Shown: piece after piece, positions 27,808 through 38,753 of the stretch
How the letters are laid out: every line of letters begins with the position of its first letter
Numbering within the stretch: the first letter of the stretch is position 1
The notes under the pieces: generated by a model
What the model was told of the DNA's origin: nothing
What the model saw: only the letters and a program-made list of their open reading frames with translations
Databases searched by the model: none
Assembly (NCBI RefSeq): GCF_009913235.1
Contig: NZ_CP047897.1
Location: forward strand, 2,189,501 to 2,253,500
Length of the DNA stretch: 64,000 bases
Source: Nibribacter ruber
GTDB taxonomy: Bacteria > Bacteroidota > Bacteroidia > Cytophagales > Hymenobacteraceae
Direction: 5' to 3'
Program-made: the position numbers and the translations under genes

Positions 27808-28075
27808 AAGCGCTCGCGGCCGCGGGGCCCAGTCTTCCCGCCTCGCGCTGTACCAGCTTGCCTCTTCTGCGTGGTCGCTCCCTTGCCTAACTGGCTGGCA
27901 TTGCCTTGTCGTGTCCGCTTTCATTCCAGAGGCGGCAACCTGCTTAGGCGACTCGACGGAAAGACTGGAACGGGTGCGTTTAGTAAAGGCCTTTGTAGGT
28001 CGCAATTGGAACTGGTGCCCGTAGCAGAGGCTATTACTAATTAGATTCCCCCTTTGAGGGGGGCGAGGGGGGTGT
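27808..28075. repeat. Decayed composite intergenic repeat B
   Basis: Shares a 22-of-23-bp GC-rich core (AAGCGCTC-CGGCCGCGGGGCCC) with repeat A near 23040, and the CCCCCTTTGA tail. Internal sequence has diverged. Confidence 0.55.
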
Positions 28076-28233
28076 TTTACATCGGCAGATTTTGGTATAA
28101 TAACTGATCCTGGTAGGTTCGTAACGTCTTGGCTCCGTAGCACTACGTCGTTCCTCAGAACAACGCTAAAGGACTGTCTCACCGGGCTTGCAATTGGTCT
28201 CTACACGCATAAAACCACAGATGATTGGTACGC

Positions 28234-28911
28234 TTACCGGACTTCGGCTTTAAAGACTTCAGCGTAGTGGTCTGCCAGGCGGGTGGGCTCTGGGAGCTTG
28301 TGCTTCAAGGCGGTTTTAAGGGCAATGGCGGTGGCGGTTTCCAAATCCATGAGGTGCCCCGGAGACACGAACACGGGCTTCACCTTGTCTTTGGTTCTGA
28401 TCACGTTGCCAATCTGCTCTCCCCGGTGCGTGAGCGGCGTGATGCTTCCTTTGACGGGGGCGGGCTCTTCGTATTTGCCAGTGAGCACCTTCTTGGCCAC
28501 ACCCAGGGTGGGTTTGTTCAGGAGCACGCCTAGTTGGCTGGCAATGCCCAACCGACGAGGGTGCGCAATACCGTGCCCGTCTACCATGATTAAATCTGGC
28601 TTCTGCTGCAACTGGGCGTAGGCCTTCACCAAATTGGGAGCTTCTCTAAAGGCCAGAAAACCGGGAATATAGGGTAGTTCTACGGGTCCGTAATGGTAGA
28701 CCTTCTCCATCAGTTCCAGCTCGGGGTACTTCAAAAGCACAAACACAGAAAGGATGTTTTCGCCTATGAAAGAAGAATCGCAGCCGGCTAGCCAGTTCAG
28801 TTGGAAGTCAGGCTTCTGCAAGATCACCTGCTCCCGAAGCTCTTCTTGCCTGGCGGTAAGTTCTTTGACCACAAGCGGGTCTGGAGGAGGAAGATGCGAA
28901 GGCCAGGCCAT
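28234..28911 (-). CDS. nfi: Endonuclease V (deoxyinosine 3'-endonuclease)
   Basis: 225 residues, normal length. It cuts the second phosphodiester bond 3' of deoxyinosine and so starts repair of deaminated adenine. Catalytic acidic residues fit the family: D45 in 'AGCDSSF', E90 in 'PGFLAFREAP', D111 in 'MVDGHGIAHPRRLGIASQLG'. The last is the family's signature, and the 'YIPG' loop (81-84) that wedges the lesion is present. Cytosolic, metal-dependent. Monocistronic; a copy of the 38-bp palindrome lies 39 bp before its start. Confidence 0.97.
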   Translation of the reverse strand: MAWPSHLPPPDPLVVKELTARQEELREQVILQKPDFQLNWLAGCDSSFIGENILSVFVLLKYPELELMEKVYHYGPVELPYIPGFLAFREAPNLVKAYAQLQQKPDLIMVDGHGIAHPRRLGIASQLGVLLNKPTLGVAKKVLTGKYEEPAPVKGSITPLTHRGEQIGNVIRTKDKVKPVFVSPGHLMDLETATAIALKTALKHKLPEPTRLADHYAEVFKAEVR

Positions 28912-28949
28912 GATGAAAGTTCTAGGTCTTGAGTTCTGAGTCTGCTTTT

Positions 28950-28987
28950 CGTTTTTGGCTTGTTTTCTGGAAATCAGGCCAAAAACG
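28950..28987. repeat. 38-bp dispersed palindrome, copy 8
   Basis: CGTTTTTGGCTTGTTTTC / GAAATCAGGCCAAAAACG. Between nfi and the lipoprotein gene. Confidence 0.9.
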
Positions 28988-29130
28988 ATTGGTACAGCTT
29001 ACGCAGAAACTACCAGGAGAGATATTCTGGAAGCGCCCTTTTCCAGCCCTACCTGCACCCGCCAACTTATTACAGGTGAGATCTACCCAGCCACTTCACA
29101 TCCTGAGTCTTACGTCTTATGTCTAGAATC

Positions 29131-29850
29131 TTAGGCGCTGCAAGGGATCATCAGGTCAATGAACAGCACCCGCCACTGGCCCTCAATCTGCGCGAAATGA
29201 AACTTAAACCCAGAGGCGGTGTGCAGGACTGTTTTGGTGACCAGGAGCTGCGTCAGGGCGATGGTCTTTTTCTGGGCGGCGGGGAGTTCTGTGTATTGCA
29301 CGGCCGTGTTCTTCCTGAAAGCGACGGCATCTGCCACAAAACAGCCTTTCTGGGCGTAGGCATCCTCTCCTTCGCAGGTGACTTTGGGCAGGGTGGCTAT
29401 GGGCTGCAGATCACAGCTTTTAAAGTATTCTTTGATAGTGAAGAAAGGCAGGTTCTGGTAAAACCGCTTGTACTGCCGTATGTCCTGGACGTGGGTGAAC
29501 TGGGGCATGGCGCCCGGCGTGTCTATGATGTAGAGGCCGCGTGCCGGATCAATGTACTGGTTAAAGGCCTGGGCATCTTCCTGCTGAATGGTTTTCTCGA
29601 AATTCCTGAAAAACACGCCAAAATCGGAGGTGGCGTTGCCGGTGGCAGGCTTTTTCACGGTTTCATCCTGCACAGCGTTGAGGGTGTCCTGCTGCAAGAC
29701 CGTGGCTTCGGGGCTTGGGCGCATAGAGGAGCCAGGAGTGGTAGCTGGCGTAGTCTCCGTGCCTGACGTGGCGGTTTCTGTAGACGTCTTGGTTTGGCAG
29801 CCGGCCAACCCCAGGCTACACAGCAAGAAAGCATAAAGGGTCTTCTTCAT
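29131..29850 (-). CDS. Hypothetical lipoprotein
   Basis: 239 residues from the ATG at 29850; a longer start 13 codons upstream would put a polar tail before the signal peptide. The signal peptide ends in a lipobox LAGC. A Thr/Ser/Pro-rich linker (about 25-70) is followed by a globular domain with four Cys ('FKSCDL', 'VTCEG', 'KGCFV' and 'MIPCSA'), probably disulfide-bonded. 'FHFAQIEGQWRVLFIDLMIPCSA' at the end resembles SnoaL/NTF2-like 'WR+F' endings. Function unknown, outer or inner membrane anchored. It starts 44 bp after the histidine kinase stop, so it may be in the same operon and could serve as an envelope partner. Confidence 0.78.
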   Translation of the reverse strand: MKKTLYAFLLCSLGLAGCQTKTSTETATSGTETTPATTPGSSMRPSPEATVLQQDTLNAVQDETVKKPATGNATSDFGVFFRNFEKTIQQEDAQAFNQYIDPARGLYIIDTPGAMPQFTHVQDIRQYKRFYQNLPFFTIKEYFKSCDLQPIATLPKVTCEGEDAYAQKGCFVADAVAFRKNTAVQYTELPAAQKKTIALTQLLVTKTVLHTASGFKFHFAQIEGQWRVLFIDLMIPCSA

Positions 29851-29894
29851 AGGAAAGGATACTAGTCTGTTATTGAGAATAAGCCGCACAGCGG

Positions 29895-32423
29895 CTAAAC
29901 GGCTCTTTTCAGGTACACTTTGAACGTACTCCCCACGCCCACGGCACTTTGTACTTCAATCTTGCCTTCTGCGTTATCCAGAATTCTCTTCACCATGTAG
30001 AGGCCCACCCCAGAACCTTCTACGTGGTCATGAAACCGGCTGAACATGGTGAACAGCTTATGTTGTTGCTTAGGATTAATACCCAATCCGTTGTCCTGCA
30101 CAATCAAAACCACATAGGCATCTTCTGGCTCACAGCTCACCCTCACTACCGGGCTTCTTTCTGGGTGCCGGTACTTGATGGCGTTGGACAGCAGGTTGTA
30201 CACCACACTACGCAGGTTCTTTTCCGCGAAGGAGACCTGGGCGTCTTCTCTAAGATTTACCTCCAACCGGGCTCCAGAGGCCAGGATGCTTTGTTGCATG
30301 TCTAGCTGCACTTCCTGTACCATGGTTTTCAGGTTGACGGTCTGGGCCGCCTGGTCATGGTCTTTCTGCAGCTTGGTGATTTCAGTGAGGCTGGCTATGG
30401 TCTTCTTGAAGCGGTCAATGGAATTCTGCATCATCTTGATGATGGCTTGCACTTCGCTTTCCTGCAGACTTTCCTGGGGCAGTTCTACCTGCAGCTCCTT
30501 TAAAAGCATTTCTATGTTGGAAATAGGCGCTTTGAGGTCATGCGAGGCGGTATAGATGAAATTATCCAGGTCTTTGTTGGTGTGGGTAAGTTGTTGGTTG
30601 GCTAACCTAAGGTCTTCATTGGTGCCGGCCAGTTCCTGCGCCAGGCCTCTGGCTTCTTCGCTGCTACGCTCCATGCGCTTACGGGCCTCTACCTGCTCTG
30701 TGACGTCTGTCACCAAGGTGTAAAAGCCCAGCACCTGGCCGTCTCTCACATCTGGCACATAGTCTGTTTTAATGTGCTTGACAAAGTCTTCGCGGTAGGG
30801 CATGGTGGCTTCAAAGCTCAACCGCTCCCCCGCCAACGCCCGGTCCATGTAGCCTTTGGTGGCATTATAGGCTTCCTCTCCTACCACATCCAGCACCTTA
30901 CGGCCCAGCAAATCTTCAGACTTAATAGGGAACCAGCTTTCATAGGCCTTGTTGGTGAAGCGGTACACACGGTCTCTGTCTAAGTACCCAATGAGCACCG
31001 GCAAGGAGTCTGTGATGAGCCTAAGGTTATTGGCGGTTTCTTCTACGGCTTTGCGCGCGATTACCTGCTCTGTCACTTCAATGGCGAAGACCAAGACACC
31101 GTCTATCTTACCTTCTTCATTGGTTCTGGCCTGTTGAATGAACCTGAAGTAGCGGTCCTCCCAGAGGCCTTCAGGTGACTTAAAAGGGATAAGAAGTTCT
31201 GGTTCTTCATGGGTAATGCCGGTGGCATACACCTCCCTGAAAGTTCTATACACCTTGTTATCCTTAATCTCAGGCAAGGCCTCTAAAATGGGTTTACCCA
31301 AAAGTTTCCTGTCTGGGAAAAGACCGGCGTACACCGGGTTCACCAGTTCATACACCAGCTCTGGGCCAGACAGAATACAGATGGCTGAGGGCGCATTCAT
31401 GAACAACCGCTCCAGCCGTTGGCGCTGGCGTTCTGCCTCGGCTTGCGCTTTCTGTACGTCCCGGGTGCGCCGCTCCACCCTGGCCTCTAGTTCCTGGTTA
31501 AGGGCTTTTAATTCCTCGGCGCTTTTTTCTACCTGTTGGCGGGCTTCTACAAAGGGCGTCACATCTAAGGCGAAGATAAACATGCCGTTTATTTTGCCTT
31601 GCGCGTCATAGAGCGCTTGGTAAATGAAGTTCCAATAGATGTCTTCCAGTGGTTGGCCTTCATGCCGGGCCAAGGGTATTAGAATTTCCTTGCCTTCAAA
31701 GGTTTCGCCGGTGGTTATCACATGCTCCACAATGTCTTCTATGGGCTGGCCCTTCAATTCTGATAGTGCCTCAAACAGCGGCAATCCCAACAGTTTTCGG
31801 CCCGGGAACAGGTGTTGGTAGGCGTCATTGATTTCCTTGAACTCCAGGTCTGGTCCTTCCAGAATGGCCATAGCCGCGGGCACCTGGGCAAACAGGCGCT
31901 CCAATCTAAGACGCTGCTGCTCTACCTGGGCCAAGGCTATTTTCTCCCGGTCTTCGCTTTCTTGCAGGTCCTTTTTTGCTTTCTCTGCCTCTGTGATGTT
32001 TTTGGCCTCATGCAAAATGCGCGTCACTTCTCCCTTCTCATTTAAGATGGGCGTGTTCACCACAGACCAATAACGCTCTATGAACCTCCCCGGCATGGCA
32101 GGGTCTGTAATGTCATACCTGATCAATTCCACCTGGCACGGCTGCTTGCTGGTAAGCGCCTGCTCCAAAGAAGCTTTTAACTTACCAGAGGAACCCTCTC
32201 TCCCTACTTCTGGATTGTCTGGAAACACCTCAAACACAGACTTTCCTATTGCCTGCTCCCTGGAGATGAAGGTTTCCTGCTCATATGCGTTGGTAACGGC
32301 TATTATATGAAAAGAGGTAGACAGAAGAATGTTGAGGTTATTCTGCAATTCAAAAATCTTCTGAAAGGAAAGGCCCTCGCCTGGAGAAGATTCTGTATCA
32401 AAGGAAGAAGAGGGTGCGCGCAT
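29895..32423 (-). CDS. Multi-PAS cytoplasmic sensor histidine kinase
   Basis: 842 residues with no clear membrane segment. Four PAS folds: about 25-150, 175-300 ('LFAQVPAAMAILEGPDLEF'), 340-460 ('LFMNAPSAICILSGPELVY') and 470-590 ('DSLPVLIGYLDRDRVYRFTNKAYESWFP'), each ending in a PAC-like segment. Coiled coils join them. HisKA H-box 'TASHDLKAPISN' has the phospho-acceptor H628. The HATPase domain carries N-box 'NLLSNAIKYRHPERSP', G1 'VQDNGLGI', F-box 'KLFTMFSRF' and G2 'GSGVGLYMVKRI'. Without a receiver gene beside it, the partner is an orphan. Two PAS modules are near-duplicates of one another. The ligand is unknown; redox or small-ligand sensing is typical but not shown. Confidence 0.94.
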   Translation of the reverse strand: MRAPSSSFDTESSPGEGLSFQKIFELQNNLNILLSTSFHIIAVTNAYEQETFISREQAIGKSVFEVFPDNPEVGREGSSGKLKASLEQALTSKQPCQVELIRYDITDPAMPGRFIERYWSVVNTPILNEKGEVTRILHEAKNITEAEKAKKDLQESEDREKIALAQVEQQRLRLERLFAQVPAAMAILEGPDLEFKEINDAYQHLFPGRKLLGLPLFEALSELKGQPIEDIVEHVITTGETFEGKEILIPLARHEGQPLEDIYWNFIYQALYDAQGKINGMFIFALDVTPFVEARQQVEKSAEELKALNQELEARVERRTRDVQKAQAEAERQRQRLERLFMNAPSAICILSGPELVYELVNPVYAGLFPDRKLLGKPILEALPEIKDNKVYRTFREVYATGITHEEPELLIPFKSPEGLWEDRYFRFIQQARTNEEGKIDGVLVFAIEVTEQVIARKAVEETANNLRLITDSLPVLIGYLDRDRVYRFTNKAYESWFPIKSEDLLGRKVLDVVGEEAYNATKGYMDRALAGERLSFEATMPYREDFVKHIKTDYVPDVRDGQVLGFYTLVTDVTEQVEARKRMERSSEEARGLAQELAGTNEDLRLANQQLTHTNKDLDNFIYTASHDLKAPISNIEMLLKELQVELPQESLQESEVQAIIKMMQNSIDRFKKTIASLTEITKLQKDHDQAAQTVNLKTMVQEVQLDMQQSILASGARLEVNLREDAQVSFAEKNLRSVVYNLLSNAIKYRHPERSPVVRVSCEPEDAYVVLIVQDNGLGINPKQQHKLFTMFSRFHDHVEGSGVGLYMVKRILDNAEGKIEVQSAVGVGSTFKVYLKRAV

Positions 32424-32504
32424 GTAAGTTCCGGTTGCCGAAGGTTCAAATTGCCTTTACGTAGAAAACAGATTTAAAAATATGTCTTCAGCCCCGCATT
32501 CCCT

Positions 32505-32542
32505 CGTTTTTGGCTTCTTTTCTGAAAAACTGGCCAAAAACG
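32505..32542. repeat. 38-bp dispersed palindrome, copy 9
   Basis: CGTTTTTGGCTTCTTTTC / GAAAAACTGGCCAAAAACG type with small inner changes. In the divergent region between the kinase and the isocitrate dehydrogenase genes. Confidence 0.85.
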
Positions 32543-32604
32543 AAACACCAGTGCAGCGTAGGTGGGTGTTATCAAATTTATGCAACGGCTTGGCGGGCGG
32601 CGGT

Positions 32605-32654
32605 CCCTCGCGTATCAATTTTCACTTATATTTGCTGGTCAAACCCTCGCGTAT
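32605..32654. repeat. Duplicated 11-bp site in the icd promoter region
   Basis: CCCTCGCGTAT at 32605-32615 and again at 32644-32654 on either side of the candidate -7 box. Confidence 0.5.
32627..32634 (+). promoter_or_regulatory. Candidate -7 box upstream of isocitrate dehydrogenase
   Basis: TATATTTG matches the Bacteroidota TAnnTTTG consensus, 88 bp before the start codon. A well-placed -33 motif is not evident. Confidence 0.4.
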
Positions 32655-32674
32655 TGGCGGAGCGCCCTATTTAG

Positions 32675-34948
<2,274 letters not shown>

Positions 34949-34967
34949 GAAGGGTTGGTTCTAGCAT

Positions 34968-35004
34968 AAAAAGGCCGCTTGAGAGATGCTCAAGCGGCCT
35001 TTTT
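34968..35004. terminator. Bidirectional terminator after isocitrate dehydrogenase
   Basis: Perfect 16-bp stem AAAAAGGCCGCTTGAG / CTCAAGCGGCCTTTTT with a 5-nt loop between convergent genes. A close relative follows the pseudogene at 43887-43924. Confidence 0.95.
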
Positions 35005-35034
35005 GGTTTTATGACTTTCTTCTCTGCTTAGCTA

Positions 35035-35454
35035 TTAATACACCTCTGCACTGTTCTTAACCGGCCCTTCCTTTGCCAGACTGTCTCTGGTATTTTTCTG
35101 AACCGTGATAGCCGCAAAAAGACTCAGAAGAAACGACATGGCATAAAAACCTTTCTCGCTCAAGAAGAGATCGGCGTTCCAAAGGCCTACGGTGAGCAGC
35201 ACCAAGGCGGTAATGGTAGAAAACCAGCTAAGCCCGTAGTACATATTAGAAACGGGAATACCATCTACCTGGTCACGTACGCTTTTCTGGAGAGAGATAG
35301 CCGAGAACAAACCGTACATAAGAATGGTGAAGTAATAGCCTTTTTCATTCAGCAGCATATTGGCGTTCCATAGCCCTATCACGTAGGCACTGATGCCCGT
35401 AAGCAGAACAAAATAAGAGGCCGCGGCAAATACATTGGATGGTTTCTGATTCAT
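35035..35454 (-). CDS. YiaA/YiaB family inner-membrane protein
   Basis: 139 residues from the ATG at 35454 (the longer start at 35517 adds a polar extension absent from the family). The protein is two homologous halves, each with two helices: 'VFAAASYFVLLTGISAYVIGLWNANMLLNEKGYYFTILMYGLFSAISLQKSVRDQ' and 'MYYGLSWFSTITALVLLTVGLWNADLFLSEKGFYAMSFLLSLFAAITVQKNTRD'. Each half has the motif 'GLWNA..L.EKG.Y', diagnostic of the YiaAB two-helix domain. Four membrane helices in all. Function unknown; such proteins are stress-associated in E. coli. It lies 82 bp downstream of a Crp/Fnr-type gene on the same strand, so it is a likely regulatory target or operon partner. Confidence 0.9.
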   Translation of the reverse strand: MNQKPSNVFAAASYFVLLTGISAYVIGLWNANMLLNEKGYYFTILMYGLFSAISLQKSVRDQVDGIPVSNMYYGLSWFSTITALVLLTVGLWNADLFLSEKGFYAMSFLLSLFAAITVQKNTRDSLAKEGPVKNSAEVY

Positions 35455-35535
35455 CTTTGGTTTTTTGTTAAGTGATGAATCAAAAGTAGGCCACACCCCT
35501 CTCCTTTCTTTTGACATTTGTCAAAAAGGAAAATG

Positions 35536-36099
35536 CTACACCTGGCTGCGTATCCGGCTCAGGGTTTCCTGACTGATGCCCAGGTAAGACGCCGTCTGTC
35601 CCAGTGAGATTCTGTGAAGAATGTGCGGAGAGTTTTCCATCAGCTGCTCGTAGCGCTCACGAGCCGTTTTAAACTGCATGGCCATGAACCGTTCTTCCAG
35701 CCGTATGTAGTACTGCTCATTGATTATGCGCACCACCCGCTCAAGATCGTTATGGGCATCAAACAGCTGGTTCAACACTTCAAAACTGATGCTCCACAAG
35801 GCAGAGTCCTCCAGGGCCTGAATGTTCTCTACCGCTGGTTTCCGGGAAATGAAACTGTAAAAAGAGGTCACGAAATTATCCTCAAAGCTAAACCAATAAG
35901 TAATCTCCTTCCCGTCCAGGTTATAGTACCCGCGCAGACAGCCTTTTTCAAGAAAATACAAATTGTTGCAGACCGTTCCCTCCTTCACCAAAAAGGAATT
36001 CTTTGAAACCTCTACCCTCGTTAATGCCTTAGAGAGAGCACCCCAGGCTTCTGAAGAGATGGGATGATATTTTGATAGGCAATTATGTAAGGCATTCAC
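35536..36099 (-). CDS. Crp/Fnr family transcriptional regulator
   Basis: 187 residues. Cyclic-nucleotide-binding-like beta roll at 15-115 ('FLVKEGTVCNNLYFLEKGCLRGYYNLDGKEITYWFSFEDNFVTSFYSFISRKPAVENIQALEDS'), a dimer helix (120-145), and a short winged HTH 'ISLGQTASYLGISQETLSRIRSQV' (163-187). The Arg that contacts cAMP phosphate is not clearly present, which is usual in Bacteroidota members of this group whose ligands are unknown. The C-terminus ends right after the recognition helix, as in its relatives. It probably regulates the adjacent YiaAB gene; this is inferred from position only. Confidence 0.9.
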   Translation of the reverse strand: MNALHNCLSKYHPISSEAWGALSKALTRVEVSKNSFLVKEGTVCNNLYFLEKGCLRGYYNLDGKEITYWFSFEDNFVTSFYSFISRKPAVENIQALEDSALWSISFEVLNQLFDAHNDLERVVRIINEQYYIRLEERFMAMQFKTARERYEQLMENSPHILHRISLGQTASYLGISQETLSRIRSQV

Positions 36100-36223
36100 T
36101 GCGCAGCTCTTTAAATGTAAGCGTGGGACATGGTTTCTTGGTCAAACAGAACATAACAGCCTTTTGTAAGCCCATAGATAACCCGTTAAAGGTACTGCTT
36201 AAGCCTGTTGACAGTAATAAACA

Positions 36224-36787
36224 TTAGTCAGTTTCTTGAAATTCTACTTCATTCTTGATTTTATGGATAAATATCTGTCTAAAAGTTGGTGCATATCCTT
36301 TGCGGCCGCTGGGCTCAAAATATTCCCTGACATAGGATTCAGATGTCTCATAGTTACGTATGATCTTTTTACCGAAATACCTATCTGTAGTTTGATGGTA
36401 TGGCAAATCATCAGGATAACTAGTAGCCGGCTTATAGTTATCAGAACTTTTAATCAATAAGATTGCCGCTTGTTTATCATTGTCTGAAATCTGCAAGGTA
36501 AACGTGTGGTAATAGTCACCTATCCCAGACATGGATTCATTCCTCAATAATTTAAATTCATCTTCAAGTTTGAATCCCTGCTCCTCAATTAGTTCCCTGG
36601 CAGAAGCCTTTGTAAAGAACATATCTTCAAATGCAATAAAGAATCCGGCTGCTGTAACAAGCAGTCCATAACCAATAGTCAAATACCTGGCTGTTTTTGG
36701 ACAGCCCAGCATTTTAGGAACAAAATAACATAAGCATCCGAGTACCAGCGGGGTTGCAATAAATACAAGAAACAATAAGCTTAACAT
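36224..36787 (-). CDS. Hypothetical membrane-anchored protein
   Basis: 187 residues from the ATG at 36787; an alternative ATG at 36823 would add 12 residues. Two N-terminal hydrophobic segments ('LLFLVFIATPLVLGCLCYFV' and 'YLTIGYGLLVTAAGFFIAF') are followed by a soluble domain of about 130 residues with no family recognised: 'LRNESMSGIGDYYHTFTLQISDNDKQAAILLIKSSDNYK' and 'RYFGKKIIRNYETSESYVREYFEPSGRKGY'. More AT-rich than its neighbours, so possibly acquired. Stands alone. Function unknown. Confidence 0.7.
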   Translation of the reverse strand: MLSLLFLVFIATPLVLGCLCYFVPKMLGCPKTARYLTIGYGLLVTAAGFFIAFEDMFFTKASARELIEEQGFKLEDEFKLLRNESMSGIGDYYHTFTLQISDNDKQAAILLIKSSDNYKPATSYPDDLPYHQTTDRYFGKKIIRNYETSESYVREYFEPSGRKGYAPTFRQIFIHKIKNEVEFQETD

Positions 36788-36962
36788 AAAATCCCGTCCA
36801 TTTAAATTACTTGAGCAGTTCAACCATTTGTTATCTAAGCTGACCCTAGCAAGCGGATAAAAGCAATCTCAGATTTAGATACCTATACTTACACCAAAGC
36901 TGGTAAACCTATACTTGCATAAAGCAAGCTACTTGTTCTCCAGAATAGGCCTCCTGTTACTT

Positions 36963-37000
36963 CGTTTTTGGCCTATTTTTCAGAAAACAGGCCAAAAACG
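36963..37000. repeat. 38-bp dispersed palindrome, copy 10 (extended arms)
   Basis: Near-consensus core, and the flanks continue to pair: GTTACTT on the left and AAGTGAC on the right (one mismatch). Confidence 0.9.
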
Positions 37001-37025
37001 AAGTGACACATCAACATTCACACTT

Positions 37026-38753
37026 CTACCGGCTGGTTTGGTCACTTGTGCGGGTGTAGATGAGGTTGCGAACCACTGGGTTGCTGTAGTCTAGGGCCAC
37101 TACCTTGCCGACTTTGTCGCGCACGAAGCGCAGGAGCACGCCGCCCAGCTGGTAGGTGTCTTTGCTGACGGGCTTGAATTCAAAGCCGGGCGCGGGGGCG
37201 GCGTTGGCGCGGCCGAAGAGGCTGTTGCCATCTGGGCCAACGGTCATGTGAAAGACAGAGCCTATCTCGTCGTTCTGGTAGCGGCCCGCCAGGGCCTGCA
37301 GCTCAGAGGTGCTGGGAGTGTAAGGTTGGGCGCGGTGGTAGCGGGAGACTTTGCCTTCCATGGATTTCACTTCTACTACATCCGGCAACGGGAAATGTAA
37401 CTCAAACGCATCCTGTGACATAAACTGCACAAAGGCTCCCAGACGGCGATAACGGTTCTGGCCGGCTGGCACCAGACCGGGGCCGCCTGCTACCCTGAAA
37501 CGGTCTTTGTCTATGGCCAGGCGCAGGGGCTCACCGGTTTTCTCTGGGAAGTAAAGTCCGGCCCGGCTTTTGGCTTGTTCCAGGGCTTCACCGGTGAGGA
37601 CAGGCGGCGCACTGGCCACGGCTTTTTCTGTTTCTGGATAGGTCACAAACAGATCCACTACGCGCTCGGCAAGGCCAGAAGCGGGACGGGCATTGGAGTT
37701 ACACAGCACAGCCACAGAAACACCCTGCTCCGGGAAACGGCCCAACCAAGTATGATAGCCCGCCGCTCCACCCGAATGCCACACTTCTTTTACACCCCGG
37801 AAGGTCTCCAGAAACAAGCCCCGGCCATACCCCAGCTTCCGGCCGTTGTTTAGTTGGGCGGGTTCCTGTAGTTTCTGGGAGACAAAGGCGCCCAACTTTC
37901 CACTGGAAAGGACATCGTTCCACCGGATCAAGTCTTCTGCAGTGCTCAGGATGGCACCGCCACCGCGGTCATTGCCCAGGTACATGTCTAGTTTCCAGCC
38001 GTCTTTTGTTTTCTCATAGCCCAGGGCCTGGTTCTGCACAGGGTTGGCCATGCTGGTCACGTAGACGGTGGAGGTCATACCCAGCGGTACAAACAGACGC
38101 GTGCGCAGAAACTCGGCAATGGGCATTTTAGTAGTGCGGGCAATGATTTCAGTGATCAGGACATAGCCGCTGTTGGAGTATGACCATTCCTCGCCGGGTT
38201 TAAAGTTGAGGCCCTTCTGCCGAAGGATGACCGTAAGCGTCTCTGGGTCTCCAGTAGCCAGGGGCAACAACCCGGTCCAGTCCCGGATGCCGCTGGTGTG
38301 GGTGAGCAAATGGTTTAGCGTGATCTTCTGGCCGTACTTGGGCAGCTCTGGCAGGTAAGCATGAATATCTTCTGACAGGGAAAGTTTTTTCTCCTGAACC
38401 AATTGCAGAGCGGCTGCGGCAATAAACTGCTTTCTAACGGACCCAATGTCAAACACTGCATTGGTCTCTAAGGGCGTGCCTTCCCCCAGATCAGCGGTGC
38501 CGTAGGCGCGGTTCACCACCACTTTCCCGTTCTGTGAGACCATGCACACGCAACCCGGCGTTTCCTTAGATGCCCAACTAAAAATCTTGTCTACCTCGGG
38601 GGTTTTGTCCTGGGCCAAGGCTGGGCTACCTATCCAAAGGAGAATCATCAGGGGTTGAGCAAGAAAGCGGAAAAGCTTTTTGAGGCTCCCTGGTGCAGCC
38701 TCTGGCTTATTTTGGCCAGGAGCTGTAAAAATGCGGTTGGTTCTACGTTTCAT
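37026..38753 (-). CDS. Exported serine hydrolase, beta-lactamase class C fold
   Basis: 575 residues from the ATG at 38753; the upstream start at 38816 precedes a less typical tail. A signal peptide follows a basic n-region (cleavage near 'PALAQ', residue 48). Catalytic motifs: S105-V-R-K108 ('GSVRKQF'), Y192-S-N ('SYSNSGY'), and 'HSGGAAGY' in place of KTG. This pattern is shared by DD-peptidases, esterases and class C beta-lactamases; HxG is typical of esterase/D-aminopeptidase types, so antibiotic resistance cannot be claimed. C-terminal ~170 residues form a lipocalin-like accessory domain common in these proteins. Periplasmic. No operon partner. Confidence 0.9.
   Translation of the reverse strand: MKRRTNRIFTAPGQNKPEAAPGSLKKLFRFLAQPLMILLWIGSPALAQDKTPEVDKIFSWASKETPGCVCMVSQNGKVVVNRAYGTADLGEGTPLETNAVFDIGSVRKQFIAAAALQLVQEKKLSLSEDIHAYLPELPKYGQKITLNHLLTHTSGIRDWTGLLPLATGDPETLTVILRQKGLNFKPGEEWSYSNSGYVLITEIIARTTKMPIAEFLRTRLFVPLGMTSTVYVTSMANPVQNQALGYEKTKDGWKLDMYLGNDRGGGAILSTAEDLIRWNDVLSSGKLGAFVSQKLQEPAQLNNGRKLGYGRGLFLETFRGVKEVWHSGGAAGYHTWLGRFPEQGVSVAVLCNSNARPASGLAERVVDLFVTYPETEKAVASAPPVLTGEALEQAKSRAGLYFPEKTGEPLRLAIDKDRFRVAGGPGLVPAGQNRYRRLGAFVQFMSQDAFELHFPLPDVVEVKSMEGKVSRYHRAQPYTPSTSELQALAGRYQNDEIGSVFHMTVGPDGNSLFGRANAAPAPGFEFKPVSKDTYQLGGVLLRFVRDKVGKVVALDYSNPVVRNLIYTRTSDQTSR

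Larger units (their letters stand above)
27432..28233. other. Intergenic region occupied by a second composite repeat
   Basis: About 800 bp. Contains a 53-bp direct repeat (27649-27701 and 27733-27785), the GC-rich core AAGCGCTCGCGGCCGCGG at about 27808, and a CCCCCTTTGAGGGGGG end near 28045. A 215-codon frame on the minus strand covers it, but it is Arg/Lys-rich, lacks any family feature and crosses the repeats, so it is rejected. Confidence 0.6.

Noticed and set aside
27535-28182. A 215-codon minus-strand open frame
   Set aside because: Arg/Lys-rich with no domain, crosses the 53-bp repeats and the GC-rich core. It is a frame through repetitive non-coding DNA.
37026-38753. Calling the serine hydrolase an AmpC beta-lactamase
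   Set aside because: The third motif is HSG, not KTG, and an extra C-terminal domain is present; esterase or peptidase activity is as likely.
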